A stretch of 64,000 nt of DNA from Microbacterium sp. SD291 (GTDB taxonomy: Bacteria; Actinomycetota; Actinomycetes; Actinomycetales; Microbacteriaceae). The notes beneath the pieces were generated by a model, which saw only the letters and a program-made list of their open reading frames with translations, was not told the origin of the DNA and did no database searches. Numbering within the stretch: the first letter of the stretch is position 1; every line of letters begins with the position of its first letter. Position numbers and translations under genes: made by a program. Location of the stretch: positions 60,597 to 124,596 of the forward strand of contig NZ_JADIJR010000008.1 in NCBI RefSeq assembly GCF_017355365.1, in the 5' to 3' direction. This document shows positions 9,220 to 19,796 of the stretch, one piece after another.

Positions 9220-9301
9220 CCACAACTCCGGAGAATCGCGGCGAAAGCAGTTCGAACCTGCGCCAGAGTAGAGGCAGGGCCAATGATCTCCGGAGTTATG
9301 G
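9220..9301. repeat. 82-bp palindromic element inside the E1-E2 operon
   Basis: Terminal arms CCACAACTCCGGAGA (9220-9234) and TCTCCGGAGTTATGG (9287-9301) are complementary with one mismatch, around a 52-base middle. The A-A-C-T-C-C core of the arms is shared with the element at 19699-19790. It fills almost all the 124-bp gap between the E1 beta and E2 genes, where it could form an mRNA hairpin or act as a partial terminator. Confidence 0.75.
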
Positions 9302-9328
9302 ACACGGCGCCAGCCGAAAGGACTCGCA

Positions 9329-10714
9329 ATGAGCACGCAGAACTTCAACCTCCCGGACGTCGGCGAGGGTCTCACCGAGGCCGAGATCGTGGCGTGGAAG
9401 GTCGCGCCAGGCGACACGGTCGCGATCAACGACGTGATCTGCGAGATCGAGACGGCGAAGTCCCTCGTCGAGCTGCCCTCGCCGCACGCCGGCGTGGTCG
9501 GCGAGCTGCTGGCGGCTGAGGGCGCGACGGTCGAGGTCGGCTCGCCGATCATCACCTTCGTGACGGATGCTCGAGACGACGCCGGCCCCGGCAAGGTCGT
9601 CACCGCCGAGGCGCCGGCCCCGGAGGAGGGCGGCGGCTCGGTGCTGGTCGGCTACGGCACCGGCGGGGGTGCGACCTCGCGCCGCAAGCGCCCCGCCGAG
9701 CGTCAGGTGCGCTCCTCGGTGGGCGTGATCGCGAAGCCCCCGATCCGCAAGCTCGCCCGCGACCTCGGCGTCGATCTGACCACGGTCACTCCGACCGGCG
9801 CCGACGGCGAGGTGACCCGCGACGACGTGATGACGCACGCCTCGCAGGCCAGTGTTTTCCGCAACATCCAGACTCCGGAGTGGGGCGACGTCCGCGAGGA
9901 GACCGTCCCCGCGCCGCACACCGGCCCGGTCGGCGTCGCGCGCGGCCTGGCTCCGGCACCGGCATCCGCGACTCCCGCATCCGCCCTTCAGGCTCAGGGA
10001 CCCACTGGCGGAGGCCGCACCGAGTCCATCCCGGTCAAGGGCGTGCGCAAGGCGACCTCGTCGGCGATGGTGCAGAGCGCGTACTCGGCCCCGCACGTCA
10101 CGGTGTGGAAGGAGATCGACGCCAGCCGCACGATGGAGCTCGTCAAGCGACTCAAGGCCTCGCCCGACTACGCCGACATCCGCGTCTCACCGCTGCTGAT
10201 CATGGCCCGCGCCGTGATCTGGGCCGCCCGCCGCACGCCGATGGTGAACGCCGCGTGGATCGAGACCGAGAACGGCGCCGAGATCTCCGTGCGCCACTAC
10301 GTGAACCTCGGCATCGCCGCGGCCACGCCGCGCGGACTGCTGGTCCCGAACATCAAGGACGCGCAGGACCTCGGCATGAAGGACCTCGCCCGCGCCCTGA
10401 ACAGGCTCACGCTCACCGCGCGCGAGGGCAAGACCAGCCCCGCCGACCAGCAGGGCGGCACGATCACCATCACGAACATCGGAGTGTTCGGGATGGATGC
10501 CGGCACCCCGATCATCAACCCCGGCGAGGCCGGGATCGTGGCGATGGGCACGATCAGCCAGAAGCCGTGGGTCGTCGACGGCGAGGTGCGCCCGCGCTGG
10601 GTGACCACGGTCGCCGGCTCCTTCGACCACCGCGTGATCGACGGCGACGGCATGAGCCGCTTCATCGCCGACGTGGCGTCAGTGCTCGAGGAGCCCGCAC
10701 TGCTCGTCGACTGA
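9329..10714 (+). CDS. Dihydrolipoamide acyltransferase (E2)
   Basis: 461 residues. The lipoyl domain (about 3-77) has the modified lysine in E-T-A-K-S (Lys44). Then come a linker, the peripheral subunit-binding domain (about 128-165, [15 protein letters not shown]), a Pro/Ala linker and the catalytic domain (about 230-461). Catalytic H-R-V-I-D-G is at His434/Asp438. It carries the acyl group from E1 to CoA. The single lipoyl domain and E1 alpha/beta partners fit a branched-chain complex. The ATG follows AAAGGA. No E3 gene lies within the window. Confidence 0.92.
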   Translation: MSTQNFNLPDVGEGLTEAEIVAWKVAPGDTVAINDVICEIETAKSLVELPSPHAGVVGELLAAEGATVEVGSPIITFVTDARDDAGPGKVVTAEAPAPEEGGGSVLVGYGTGGGATSRRKRPAERQVRSSVGVIAKPPIRKLARDLGVDLTTVTPTGADGEVTRDDVMTHASQASVFRNIQTPEWGDVREETVPAPHTGPVGVARGLAPAPASATPASALQAQGPTGGGRTESIPVKGVRKATSSAMVQSAYSAPHVTVWKEIDASRTMELVKRLKASPDYADIRVSPLLIMARAVIWAARRTPMVNAAWIETENGAEISVRHYVNLGIAAATPRGLLVPNIKDAQDLGMKDLARALNRLTLTAREGKTSPADQQGGTITITNIGVFGMDAGTPIINPGEAGIVAMGTISQKPWVVDGEVRPRWVTTVAGSFDHRVIDGDGMSRFIADVASVLEEPALLVD

Positions 10715-10747
10715 CCACAGCGGGCCGCGGCCGTCGGATGCCGCGCA

Positions 10748-11968
10748 CTACCCCCGCGCGCTGAGCCGCCGCTCCGCCAGCAGCGGCACGGCGCGCTCGC
10801 GCGCCGCGCGGCGCGCGAGCGCCACAGCGCCGAGGGACACCACCTCGGCGCCCAGCGTCGAGGCGAGCAGCTTCGGGGCGGGGAGGTGCAGCTGCTCCGG
10901 AAGGATGCGGCGCGCGGCGGCGATCACCGGTTCGATGCTCTCGGCGACGGCGCCGCATACGATCACGCGCTCGGGGTCGTACATGCTGCCGAGCACGCCG
11001 ACCACGCGGGCGAGCGTCTCGCCGACGCGTGAGGTGACCAGCACGGCATCCGCGTCGCCGTCGGCTGCGAGTGTGAGCACCGTGCGCGGGTCGATGCGGC
11101 GGGCGCTCACGAGCCGGCCGACGCGCCCGTCGCGGCTGATCTCGCCGCGCTCCACCGCGGCGCGCACCTGATCCTGCAGGGCGTAGCGCAGCCCGAACGC
11201 CGAGCCGACGCCGACGATGTGATCGAACACGACGCCCTCGCCGACGCCGCCGTGCGCGCCGTGCAGCACGTGCCCGTCGACCACGACCCCGCCGCCGAAA
11301 CGCTCGCTGGCGAGCAGGGCGACGTAGTCGCGGCATCCGATGGCCGCGCCCTGGGATCCCTCAGCGATCGCGGCGAGCTGGGCGTCGTTCTTGATCTCGA
11401 CCACCGGGGCCCAGTCGCGCAGCGCCTCGGCGAGCCCCGGGTTGGTGCGCTCCCAGAACCCGTCGACATGCGGCGGCGAGATCCCGTCGCGATTCACCGG
11501 GGCGGCGACGCCGACGCAGATCGCGAGGATGTCTTCGCGTCCGCGACCGGCCTCCTCGACAGCCCGGCGCAGCTGCTCGAGGATCGTGGCGCGCCGCTCG
11601 GCCGCAGACTGGGCGGGGTCGAGGGCGGTGCGGTGGTGCACGAGCGTGAACTCGAGCGGGTCGGCGACGGTGACCGCGAGATGCGTGTCGCCGGCGTCGA
11701 CGCCGATCACGATGCCGATGTCGGGGGAGAGCACGAAGCGGCGAGCCGGCCGGCCGGAGCGGTAGCTGCCTGCCGCGCGGGCGTTCGGCAGCTCCTTCAG
11801 GATCTCGGCGCTGACCAGGGTGTCAACCGCGTCGATCGCGGTCGAGCGGGTCACCGAGGTGCCGGTCATGACCTCCGTGGCGGTGAACTCGCCGGCCGTC
11901 CAGGCGAAGTCGAGAACGGCGCCGACGCTCGCGCGCCCGGTGCCGAGATCTGCAGAGACTTCTGTCAC
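10748..11968 (-). CDS. ROK-family transcriptional regulator
   Basis: 406 residues from GTG 11968. An N-terminal winged helix (about 12-75) precedes an actin-like ROK sugar-kinase domain (about 85-395, phosphate-loop-like V-I-G-V-D-A-G-D-T-H). The usual zinc-binding C-x-C-G-x-x-G-C motif is absent; the equivalent region reads H-G-G-V-G-E-G-V-V-F. Substrate binding or structure may therefore differ from NagC/Mlc. It is divergent from the sugar ABC importer and alpha-glucosidase genes, which it most likely represses until an oligosaccharide-derived inducer appears. Confidence 0.88.
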   Translation of the reverse strand: MTEVSADLGTGRASVGAVLDFAWTAGEFTATEVMTGTSVTRSTAIDAVDTLVSAEILKELPNARAAGSYRSGRPARRFVLSPDIGIVIGVDAGDTHLAVTVADPLEFTLVHHRTALDPAQSAAERRATILEQLRRAVEEAGRGREDILAICVGVAAPVNRDGISPPHVDGFWERTNPGLAEALRDWAPVVEIKNDAQLAAIAEGSQGAAIGCRDYVALLASERFGGGVVVDGHVLHGAHGGVGEGVVFDHIVGVGSAFGLRYALQDQVRAAVERGEISRDGRVGRLVSARRIDPRTVLTLAADGDADAVLVTSRVGETLARVVGVLGSMYDPERVIVCGAVAESIEPVIAAARRILPEQLHLPAPKLLASTLGAEVVSLGAVALARRAARERAVPLLAERRLSARG

Positions 11969-12016
11969 AGCTCTTGACCTGCCCTTCCCTCCAATGAGAG
12001 AGTACCGTCCAGCGAA

Positions 12017-12036
12017 CTAGATTCGCTCACTAGATT
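12017..12036. promoter_or_regulatory. Candidate ROK operator: two CTAGATT boxes
   Basis: CTAGATT occurs at 12017-12023 and again at 12030-12036, 13 bases apart, in an unusually AT-rich patch between the divergent regulator and importer genes. A TATAAA-like hexamer follows at about 12049-12054 and GGAAGGA lies before the importer start. Spacing and position suit a repressor site. Confidence 0.5.
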
Positions 12037-12069
12037 TAATCAATGGATGTATAAATCGGAAGGACGACG

Positions 12070-13377
12070 GTGTCTGTGAAATCCATACGTGCGATCCGGC
12101 TGGCCGCCGGGGCCGCCGCGCTCACGCTCTTCGGGACGGCTCTCGCCGGCTGCTCGAGCGCCGGCGCGGCGGAGACGATCCGCTTCACGTTCAGCAAGAG
12201 GGAGGCGATCGGGTTCATGACCGAGCTGGTCGCCCAGTACAACGCCTCGCAGGACGACGTGCACGTCGAGATCGACACCTCGGGCGTCGACGTGGTCTCG
12301 GCGAGCTTCGTCCGCGGCAACCCGCCCGACATCATGCTCGCCAACTACAACATGGAGGTCGCCCGGTTCGTGCAGCGGTGCACGCTCAGCGACCTCGAGG
12401 GGACGGATGCCGCGGCATCCGTCCGTGAGGATCTGCAGCCGCTGATGGACCAGTACGGCTCCTGCGAGGGGCGCACCAGCGCACTGCCGTACTCGGTGAT
12501 GGCCTCGTCGGTGATCTACAACAAGGAGATCTTCGAGGCGCAGGGGCTCGAGGTCCCGACCACCTGGGACGAGCTCATCGCCGTCTGCGACCAGCTCCAG
12601 GCCGCGGGCGTCACCCCCTTCTACGCCACGTTCAAGGACGACTGGACGATCGGGCAGGGCTGGTACGACTACGCGGTCGGCGGCTCGCTCGACGTCGTCG
12701 ACTTCTACGACGAGCTGGCGGCGGAGGGCGCCGACGTCGGCCCCGATTCCCCCGCCTCCTTCGAGAAGGACTTCGCAGACCCGGTGGAGCGGATGCTCGA
12801 GCTCACCGAGACCTACGTCAACGAGGATGCGCCGAGCAGGGGCTACGGCGACGGCAACCTCGCCTTCTCGAAGGGCGAGGCCGCGATGTACCTGCAGGGC
12901 CCCTGGGCCTTCAGCGAGATCGCCAAGACTGCACCCGACCTCGAGCTCGGCACCTTCCCGCTGCCGATGACCGACGACCCGGACGATCTCGCCGTTCGGG
13001 TCAACATGGACCTCGCCGCCATGATCCCCGAGGGCTCCCGGCACCAGGAGGCCGCCCGCGACTTCCTCGAGTTCCTGTACCTGCCCGAGAACGTCGAGGC
13101 GTACAACGCGTCCCAGCTCGGCTTCACCCCGACGACGGATGCCGCCGCCCCCGACGATCCGCGGATCGAGGGGATGATCGAGTACTACGACGCCGGTCAG
13201 GTGTACCAGGGGCCGTCCGTGCTCGTTCCCAAGACCATCCCGGTCTTCAACTACGCGCAGGCGATCGTGCTGGGATCGAACCCCACGACGATGCTGCGCA
13301 CCATGGACGCGGACTGGGCGCGACTCGCGTTCCGTGCTCCCGTGCCCACGACGACGGCAGAGGAGTCCGGAGAATGA
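12070..13377 (+). CDS. Sugar ABC transporter substrate-binding lipoprotein
   Basis: 435 residues. A lipoprotein signal peptide ends in L-A-G-C with Cys28 as the acylated residue. The rest is an extracytoplasmic solute-binding protein of family 1 (maltose/multiple-sugar type), with the conserved N-x-x-P-D-I-M-L, P-x-S-V-M-A-S and P-T-T-W-D-E-L segments. It is anchored outside the membrane and delivers a sugar to the two permeases that follow (ATGA overlap with the first). The alpha-glucosidase downstream suggests an alpha-linked oligosaccharide as ligand. No ATPase gene is in the cluster, so a shared MsiK-type ATPase is probable. Confidence 0.92.
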   Translation: MSVKSIRAIRLAAGAAALTLFGTALAGCSSAGAAETIRFTFSKREAIGFMTELVAQYNASQDDVHVEIDTSGVDVVSASFVRGNPPDIMLANYNMEVARFVQRCTLSDLEGTDAAASVREDLQPLMDQYGSCEGRTSALPYSVMASSVIYNKEIFEAQGLEVPTTWDELIAVCDQLQAAGVTPFYATFKDDWTIGQGWYDYAVGGSLDVVDFYDELAAEGADVGPDSPASFEKDFADPVERMLELTETYVNEDAPSRGYGDGNLAFSKGEAAMYLQGPWAFSEIAKTAPDLELGTFPLPMTDDPDDLAVRVNMDLAAMIPEGSRHQEAARDFLEFLYLPENVEAYNASQLGFTPTTDAAAPDDPRIEGMIEYYDAGQVYQGPSVLVPKTIPVFNYAQAIVLGSNPTTMLRTMDADWARLAFRAPVPTTTAEESGE

Positions 13378-14285
13378 GCACCACGACGACCATCGTCACC
13401 CGTGGCGATCGCACGGCCCGCCGCAGCGCGAAGCGCATCGAGCCGATCTACTACCTGTTCCTGCTGCCGAGCCTGGCGCTGTTCACGCTCGCGATCACCC
13501 TCCCCGGCGTGATCGGCATCTTCTTCAGCTTCACCGACTCGATCGGCATCGGCGAGTGGAGCTTCAACGGGCTCACCAACTACATCGCCCTCTTCAGCGA
13601 TCCGGCAGTCCTGCAGAGCTACCTGTTCACGTTCGGCTTCTCGATCGCCACGGTGCTCGTCGTCAACGTCGTGGCGTTCCTGCTCGCAGTCGGCCTGACC
13701 TCCCGCATCCGCTTCAAGACGGGCCTGCGGACGATCTTCGTGATCCCGATGGTGATCTCGGGCATCATCATCGCGTACGTCTTCAACTTCCTGTTCTCGA
13801 ACTCGCTCCCCGCGGCGGCGGCGGGCAGCGGCATCCCGTGGCTGGAGACCAGCCTGCTGGCGAACCCCGACCTCGCCTGGGTCGCGATCGTGATCGTGAC
13901 TGCGTGGCAGGCGGTGCCGGGCACGCTGCTCATCTACATCGCCGGCCTCCTCTCCGTTCCCGGTGAGGTCTACGAGGCCGCCGACATCGACGGCGCGAGC
14001 AAGGTGCAGCAGCTCACCCGCATCACCCTGCCGCTCGTGGCCGGGTACGTCGTGATCAACGTCATCCTCGGGTTCAAGGGCTTCCTGGGTGCCTACGACA
14101 TCATCGTCGGCCTCACTGGCGGCGGCCCCGGCACCTCCACCCGCAGCATCGCGATGACGGTCATCGCGGGCTTCAACGGCGGCGACTACGCCTACCAGAT
14201 GGCCAACGCGACGATCTTCTTCATCGTCGCCGTCCTCATCTCCGTCCTGCAGCTCTCGCTGACCCGCGGAAGGAACGCACTCTGA
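13374..14285 (+). CDS. Sugar ABC transporter permease (MalF type)
   Basis: 303 residues with six transmembrane segments and the E-A-A loop, here E-A-A-D-I-D-G-A-S at about 201-209, which docks the ATPase. Family: binding-protein-dependent permease of CUT1 importers. It overlaps the binding-protein gene by 4 bases and the second permease by 1 base, so the three are made together. Confidence 0.92.
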   Translation: MSTTTTIVTRGDRTARRSAKRIEPIYYLFLLPSLALFTLAITLPGVIGIFFSFTDSIGIGEWSFNGLTNYIALFSDPAVLQSYLFTFGFSIATVLVVNVVAFLLAVGLTSRIRFKTGLRTIFVIPMVISGIIIAYVFNFLFSNSLPAAAAGSGIPWLETSLLANPDLAWVAIVIVTAWQAVPGTLLIYIAGLLSVPGEVYEAADIDGASKVQQLTRITLPLVAGYVVINVILGFKGFLGAYDIIVGLTGGGPGTSTRSIAMTVIAGFNGGDYAYQMANATIFFIVAVLISVLQLSLTRGRNAL

Positions 14286-15163
14286 TGTCCACGCAGACCC
14301 TCACCACCGTCACCGCCTCCGGCCGCAGGCCCCGCATCAGGATGGAGCGTGTGAACTGGTCAGGCACGATCATCCTGATCCTGTGCGCCGTCACCGTGCT
14401 GCTGCCGCTGTACGTCACGATCTCGATGGCCTTCAAGACGCAGGGCCAGGCCGTCGACGGCAACGCCTTCTCGTTGCCGGCCCCGTTCAGCATCGAGGGG
14501 TTCGTCGCCGCGTGGAACCTCACAAAGTTCCCCGTCGGCGCCGGGATCTCGCTGCTGGTCACCGCCGGCACCGTGATCGCCACGATCGTGCTCGCGGCCT
14601 TCGCCTCCTACGCGATCGTCCGCAACTGGGATCGGCGGCTTTTCCGCTGGTCGTTCTTCTACCTGCTCGCGGCGATGTTCATCCCGTTCCCCGTGGTCGC
14701 GCTGCCGCAGATCCAGCTCACCGGAAGGGTCGGGCTGGACAACCCGTTCGGCGTCATCATCCTCGCCACGATGTTCCAGCTCAGCTTCAGCGTGCTGCTG
14801 TTCACGGCGTTCCTGCGGTCGATCCCGCTGGAGCTGGAGGAGAGCGCGCGCATGGACGGGGCGACGACGTGGCAGACGTTCTGGAAGCTGATCTTCCCCC
14901 TGCTCGCGCCGATGAGCGCGACAGTCGGCATCTTCGCGTTCCTCTACGCCTGGAACGACTTCATGATGCCCTCGCTGATCATCTCCGACCCGGCGCTGCA
15001 GACCTTGCCGGTGCGGCAGAACCTGTTCCAGACGCAGTTCAGCAACAACTACCACGTGTCCTTCGCCTCGTACCTGATGGCGATGGCCCCCGCCATCGTG
15101 GCCTACCTGTTCACGCAGCGCTGGGTCATGGAGGGCGTCACGCAGGGCGCTGTCAAGGGCTGA
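14285..15163 (+). CDS. Sugar ABC transporter permease (MalG type)
   Basis: 292 residues with six transmembrane segments. The EAA-like loop reads E-S-A-R-M-D-G-A-T at about 193-201. It is the CUT1 partner permease to the preceding gene and completes the membrane channel. The cluster lacks its own nucleotide-binding subunit. A 60-bp gap with AAGAAGGAG follows before the glucosidase. Confidence 0.92.
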   Translation: MSTQTLTTVTASGRRPRIRMERVNWSGTIILILCAVTVLLPLYVTISMAFKTQGQAVDGNAFSLPAPFSIEGFVAAWNLTKFPVGAGISLLVTAGTVIATIVLAAFASYAIVRNWDRRLFRWSFFYLLAAMFIPFPVVALPQIQLTGRVGLDNPFGVIILATMFQLSFSVLLFTAFLRSIPLELEESARMDGATTWQTFWKLIFPLLAPMSATVGIFAFLYAWNDFMMPSLIISDPALQTLPVRQNLFQTQFSNNYHVSFASYLMAMAPAIVAYLFTQRWVMEGVTQGAVKG

Positions 15164-15223
15164 GCCGATCCGCCGCGAACAGGGCACACTCGTAACCACA
15201 CACAAGAAGGAGCACCACCCCTC

Positions 15224-16915
15224 ATGACCGACGCGCTACTCGTCGAGACCCGCAAGGCCGCCGCCGCCGCATGGTGGCGTCAGGCCGCCGTCTACCAGAT
15301 CTACCCGCGGAGCTTCGCCGATGCGAACGGAGACGGGATCGGCGACATCCCCGGCATCCTCTCCCGTGTCGACTACCTCCGAGACCTCGGCATCGACGCG
15401 GTCTGGCTCAGCCCGTTCTACCCGTCGGCGCTCGCCGACGGCGGGTACGACGTCGCCGACTACCGGAACGTCGACCCGCGGCTGGGAACGCTGGAGGACT
15501 TCGACGCCATGGTCCGGGCGCTGCACGCCCGCGGCATCCGCGTCGTGGTCGACATCGTCCCCAACCACACCTCGGACCTGCACGAATGGTTCCAGGAGGC
15601 GCTCGACGCCGGACGCGGTTCGGCGGCGCGCGAGCGCTACATCTTCCGCGAGGGCCGGGGCGAGAACGGCGAGCTGCCGCCGACGGACTGGGTGTCGGTG
15701 TTCGGCGGCCCCGCCTGGGAGCGCGTCGAGGACGGCCAGTGGTACTTCCACAACTTCGCCACAGAGCAGCCCGACCTGAACTGGGACAGCCGCGAGGTCC
15801 GCGAGGACTTCCTGAAGACCCTGCGCTTCTGGTCCGACCGCGGGGTCGACGGGTTCCGCATCGACGTCGCGCACATGCTGACGAAGGACCTCACCGAGCC
15901 GCTGCCGTCGCGCGCCGAGCTCGAGCTCATCCCGCAGGACGGCAAGCATCCGCTGATCGACCGCGACGACGTGCACGAGATCTACGCCGAGTGGCGGCGC
16001 GTGTTCGACGAGTACGACCCGCCCCGCACCGCCGTGGCCGAGGCCTGGGTCTCGACGCCCGAGCGGCGGGCCAGATACGCGTCGGCAGAGGGGCTCGGCC
16101 AGGCGTTCAACTTCGACCTGCTCGTGGCCGACTTCGACGCCGCGCAGTTCCGGTCGATCATCGCCGAGAACCTGGCGCAGTCGAAGATGAGCGGCTCGTC
16201 GACGACCTGGGTGCTCTCCAACCACGACGTCACCAGGCACGCGACCCGCTACGGGCTGCCGGCGCTGAACGGGCGTCCGGTCAAGCAGGGCACCGAATGG
16301 GTCGCCGCCGGCGGACCCGAGAGCCGGCTCGACCGCGACGGCGGGCGCCGCAGGGCGCACGCGGCGACGCTGATGCTGCTCGGCCTCCCGGGCAGCACCT
16401 ACCTCTATCAGGGCGAGGAGCTCGGGCTGCACGAGGTCGCCGAGATCGCGCCGGAGCAGCGTCAGGATCCCGCCTTCTTCCGCGGCGGCGAGTTCGACGG
16501 GCTCGGCAGGGACGGATGCCGCGTGCCGCTGCCGTGGACGGCGTCGGGCGCGTCATTCGGGTTCGGGTCAGGCGCTGCTCACCTGCCCCAGCCGGCCTGG
16601 TTCGCGGAGTACGCGGTGGATGCCGAGGCGGCCGATCCGTCGTCGACGCTCTCCCTGTATCGGGAGGCGCTGCGGCTGCGGCACCTGCTTCAGGCCGGCG
16701 AGAGCCTGGAATGGGTCGACACCGGGAGCGACGACGTGCTGCGCTTCGTCCGCCCGAACGGCTGGCAGATCGTGACGAACTTCGGCGTCGTGCCGTTCGA
16801 CCTCGGGGCGGATGCCGAGCACGTCGCGCTCGCGAACGTCGAGGTCGAGGGCGGACTGCTGCCGGGCGAGGCGACGGCCTGGATCGCACCGGAGGGACTG
16901 AACCCCGGTCGGTGA
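15224..16915 (+). CDS. GH13 alpha-glucosidase (oligo-1,6-/maltose type)
   Basis: 563 residues, an intracellular (no signal peptide) alpha-amylase-superfamily enzyme. The (beta/alpha)8 domain starts at Y-Q-I-Y-P-R-S-F. Conserved region II F-R-I-D-V-A-H holds the nucleophile Asp214, Glu273 in V-A-E-A-W is the acid/base, and L-S-N-H-D-V holds Asp335. A calcium-like D-x-N-x-D loop (D-A-N-G-D-G) is near residue 30. It hydrolyses terminal alpha-glucosidic bonds of the imported oligosaccharide. Exact linkage cannot be told: GH13 subfamilies 17, 23, 30 and 31 share these motifs. Confidence 0.9.
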   Translation: MTDALLVETRKAAAAAWWRQAAVYQIYPRSFADANGDGIGDIPGILSRVDYLRDLGIDAVWLSPFYPSALADGGYDVADYRNVDPRLGTLEDFDAMVRALHARGIRVVVDIVPNHTSDLHEWFQEALDAGRGSAARERYIFREGRGENGELPPTDWVSVFGGPAWERVEDGQWYFHNFATEQPDLNWDSREVREDFLKTLRFWSDRGVDGFRIDVAHMLTKDLTEPLPSRAELELIPQDGKHPLIDRDDVHEIYAEWRRVFDEYDPPRTAVAEAWVSTPERRARYASAEGLGQAFNFDLLVADFDAAQFRSIIAENLAQSKMSGSSTTWVLSNHDVTRHATRYGLPALNGRPVKQGTEWVAAGGPESRLDRDGGRRRAHAATLMLLGLPGSTYLYQGEELGLHEVAEIAPEQRQDPAFFRGGEFDGLGRDGCRVPLPWTASGASFGFGSGAAHLPQPAWFAEYAVDAEAADPSSTLSLYREALRLRHLLQAGESLEWVDTGSDDVLRFVRPNGWQIVTNFGVVPFDLGADAEHVALANVEVEGGLLPGEATAWIAPEGLNPGR

Positions 16916-16937
16916 GCGTGCGGCGGCGACGTCAGTT

Positions 16938-16956
16938 TGATAATGGTTCTCATTAG
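16938..16956. promoter_or_regulatory. Zur box upstream of znuA
   Basis: TGATAATGGTTCTCATTAG contains TAATG-N5-CATTA, a palindrome close to the actinobacterial Zur consensus (TGANAATGATTTTCATTNTCA-like). It ends 4 bases before a TAGAGT -10 hexamer, so bound Zur would block RNA polymerase when zinc is plentiful. A Zur-type gene lies 4 kb downstream. Confidence 0.85.
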
Positions 16957-16960
16957 CGTT

Positions 16961-16966
16961 TAGAGT
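16961..16966 (+). promoter_or_regulatory. -10-like TAGAGT, leaderless znuA promoter
   Basis: TAGAGT ends 6 bases before the ATG of the zinc-binding lipoprotein and directly follows the Zur box. Confidence 0.55.
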
Positions 16967-16972
16967 GGGAGC

Positions 16973-17976
16973 ATGAACAAGCCCGTCGTCGCCTTCGCAC
17001 TCGCCTCCGCCGCCGCTCTCGTCCTCGCCGGATGCTCGGGCACACCGGCGGCCGAGGGCTCGGGCGACACGATCGAGGTCGTCGCCTCGACCAACGTGTA
17101 CGGCTCGCTCGCGGCGCAGATCGGCGGCGACCGGGTGGACGTCACCTCGATCATCACCTCGGCGACGCAGGATCCGCACTCCTACGAGGCGAGCGCCCGC
17201 GACCGGCTGGCCGTGCAGAAGGCCGATCTCGTGATCGAGAACGGCGGCGGCTACGACGGGTTCATCGACGACCTCCTCGAGGAGGCAGAGGGCCCCGCGG
17301 TGGTCACGGCGGTGGAGTACTCGCACGAGTTCCCCGGCAACGAGGGCCACGAGGAGGAGGCGCACTCCGAGGAGGAGCACGCCGAGGACGAGCACGCCGA
17401 TGAGGAGGCCGAAGGCCACGAGGGTCACGATCACGAGGGTCACGACCACATCGAGGGCTTCAACGAGCACGTCTGGTTCGACCCGCACACGATGGTCCAC
17501 GTCGTGGAGGCGATCGCCGAGGAGCTGTCCGAGCTCGACCCCGACGGCAAGGCCGAGTTCACCGCGGCTGCCGAGAAGATCAACGCCGACCTCGAGGGCT
17601 TCGAGGCCGACCTCGAGACCATCAAGGCGGATGCCGGCGGCGCCAGCGTCTTCATCACCGAGCCGCTGCCCGGCTACATCGCCGCGGCGGCCGGTCTCAC
17701 CGACATCACCCCCGAGGGCTTCGCCGAGGCCGTCGAGGAGGGCACCGACGTCGCGCCGGCCACGCTGCTCGCCGCACTCGACGTGATCGACGCCGGCGAG
17801 GTGCGCGCGGTGCTCACGAACGCCCAGACCGGCGGCGCCGAGACGCAGCGCGTCGAAGACGCCGCGGAAGAAGCAGGCATCCCGATCGTCGCATTCACGG
17901 AGCTGCTGGAGGACGGATCGTCGTACGCTGAGTGGATGCGTGACGCGATCAAGAGCCTCGCCGACGCACTCCAGCC

Positions 17977-17980
<4 letters not shown>
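16973..17980 (+). CDS. znuA: Zinc ABC transporter substrate-binding lipoprotein
   Basis: 335 residues. Lipoprotein signal with L-A-G-C (Cys21). It is a cluster A-I metal-binding protein that captures Zn2+ outside the membrane. Metal ligands are expected at the His of Q-D-P-H-S-Y, in the H-V-W-F-D-P-H region and in the C-terminal lobe. A long charged His/Glu/Asp-rich loop at about 123-155 (several H-E-G-H and H-A-E-D repeats) is characteristic of zinc rather than manganese proteins. Start is leaderless, under a clear Zur box. The stop overlaps the ATPase gene by 4 bases. Confidence 0.94.
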
Positions 17981-18836
<856 letters not shown>

Positions 18837-18840
<4 letters not shown>

Positions 18841-19694
18841 TGCTCCCGATGGTCGACTGGAGCGACATCTTCTCCTTCCAGGACTACGGCGAGCTCGTCG
18901 CTCTGCTCGCGAACTCGATCGTCGCCGGCGCCGTGCTCGGCATCGTCGGCGGGCTGATCGGCGTGTTCGTCATGCAGCGCGACCTCGCTTTCGCGGTGCA
19001 CGGAGTCAGCGAGCTGTCCTTCGCCGGTGCCGCCGCCGCCCTCCTCTTCGGCGGCAGCGTGGTCGTGGGCTCCCTCGGCGGCGCGCTCGCCGCGGCGATC
19101 CTGATCGGGATCCTCGGCGCGAAGGCGCGCGACCGCAACTCGATCGTCGGGGTGCTGATGCCGTTCGGCCTCGGTCTCGGCATCCTGTTCCTCTCCCTCT
19201 ACGAAGGACGCAGCTCCAACCGCTTCAGCCTGCTCACGGGGCAGATCGTCTCGGTGTCGAGCCCCGACCTCGGCTGGCTGCTCGGCATCAGCATCGTCGT
19301 GCTGATCGGCCTGCTGCTGATGTGGAACCCGCTGCGCTTCGACTCGCTCGACCCCGAGTCCGCCGCGGCGCGCGGCGTGCCTACCCGCGCCGTGAGCCTG
19401 CTGTTCATGGTGCTGCTCGGTCTCATCGTCGCCGTCAGCGTGCACATCATCGGTGCGCTGCTCGTGATGGCGCTGCTGGTCACGCCGGCCGCCGCCGCGA
19501 TGCGCATCACCGCGGGGCCCGTGGCAGTGCCGCTGCTCGCTGCGCTGTTCGGCTTCACCTCCGCCGTCGGCGGCATCCTGCTCGCCCTCGCAGGCACGCT
19601 GCCGGTGAGCCCCTACATCACGACGCTGTCGTTCCTGATCTACGGCGTGTGCTGGCTGATCAGCTGGACCCGCGGCCGCGTGCGGCGCGCCTGA
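18837..19694 (+). CDS. znuB: Zinc ABC transporter permease
   Basis: 285 residues with eight or nine hydrophobic segments, of the ABC-3 (ZnuB/MntB) permease family. The coupling region near A-V-H-G-V-S-E-L-S-F-A-G-A at about 57-69 is typical. It completes the Zur-controlled importer. ATG at 18837 is chosen for its overlap with the znuC stop. A second ATG follows at once. Confidence 0.93.
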
Positions 19695-19698
19695 CGTT

Positions 19699-19790
19699 CA
19701 CAACTCCTCAGGAACGCCGACCAGGCGGCTGCGCTCGAGCGTGATCCTGCGGCGGTCGGATTCCACTCCGTGCGTCTCTGAGGAGTTCTG
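19699..19790. repeat. 92-bp palindromic element between convergent genes
   Basis: Arms CACAACTCCTCAG (19699-19711) and CTGAGGAGTTCTG (19778-19790) are complementary apart from one base. The arms share the A-C-A-A-C-T-C-C start with the element at 9220-9301, whereas the middles differ. It fills the junction between znuB and the convergent GNAT-AAA gene, where it can serve as a bidirectional terminator. Confidence 0.7.
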
Positions 19791-19796
19791 CACGGC

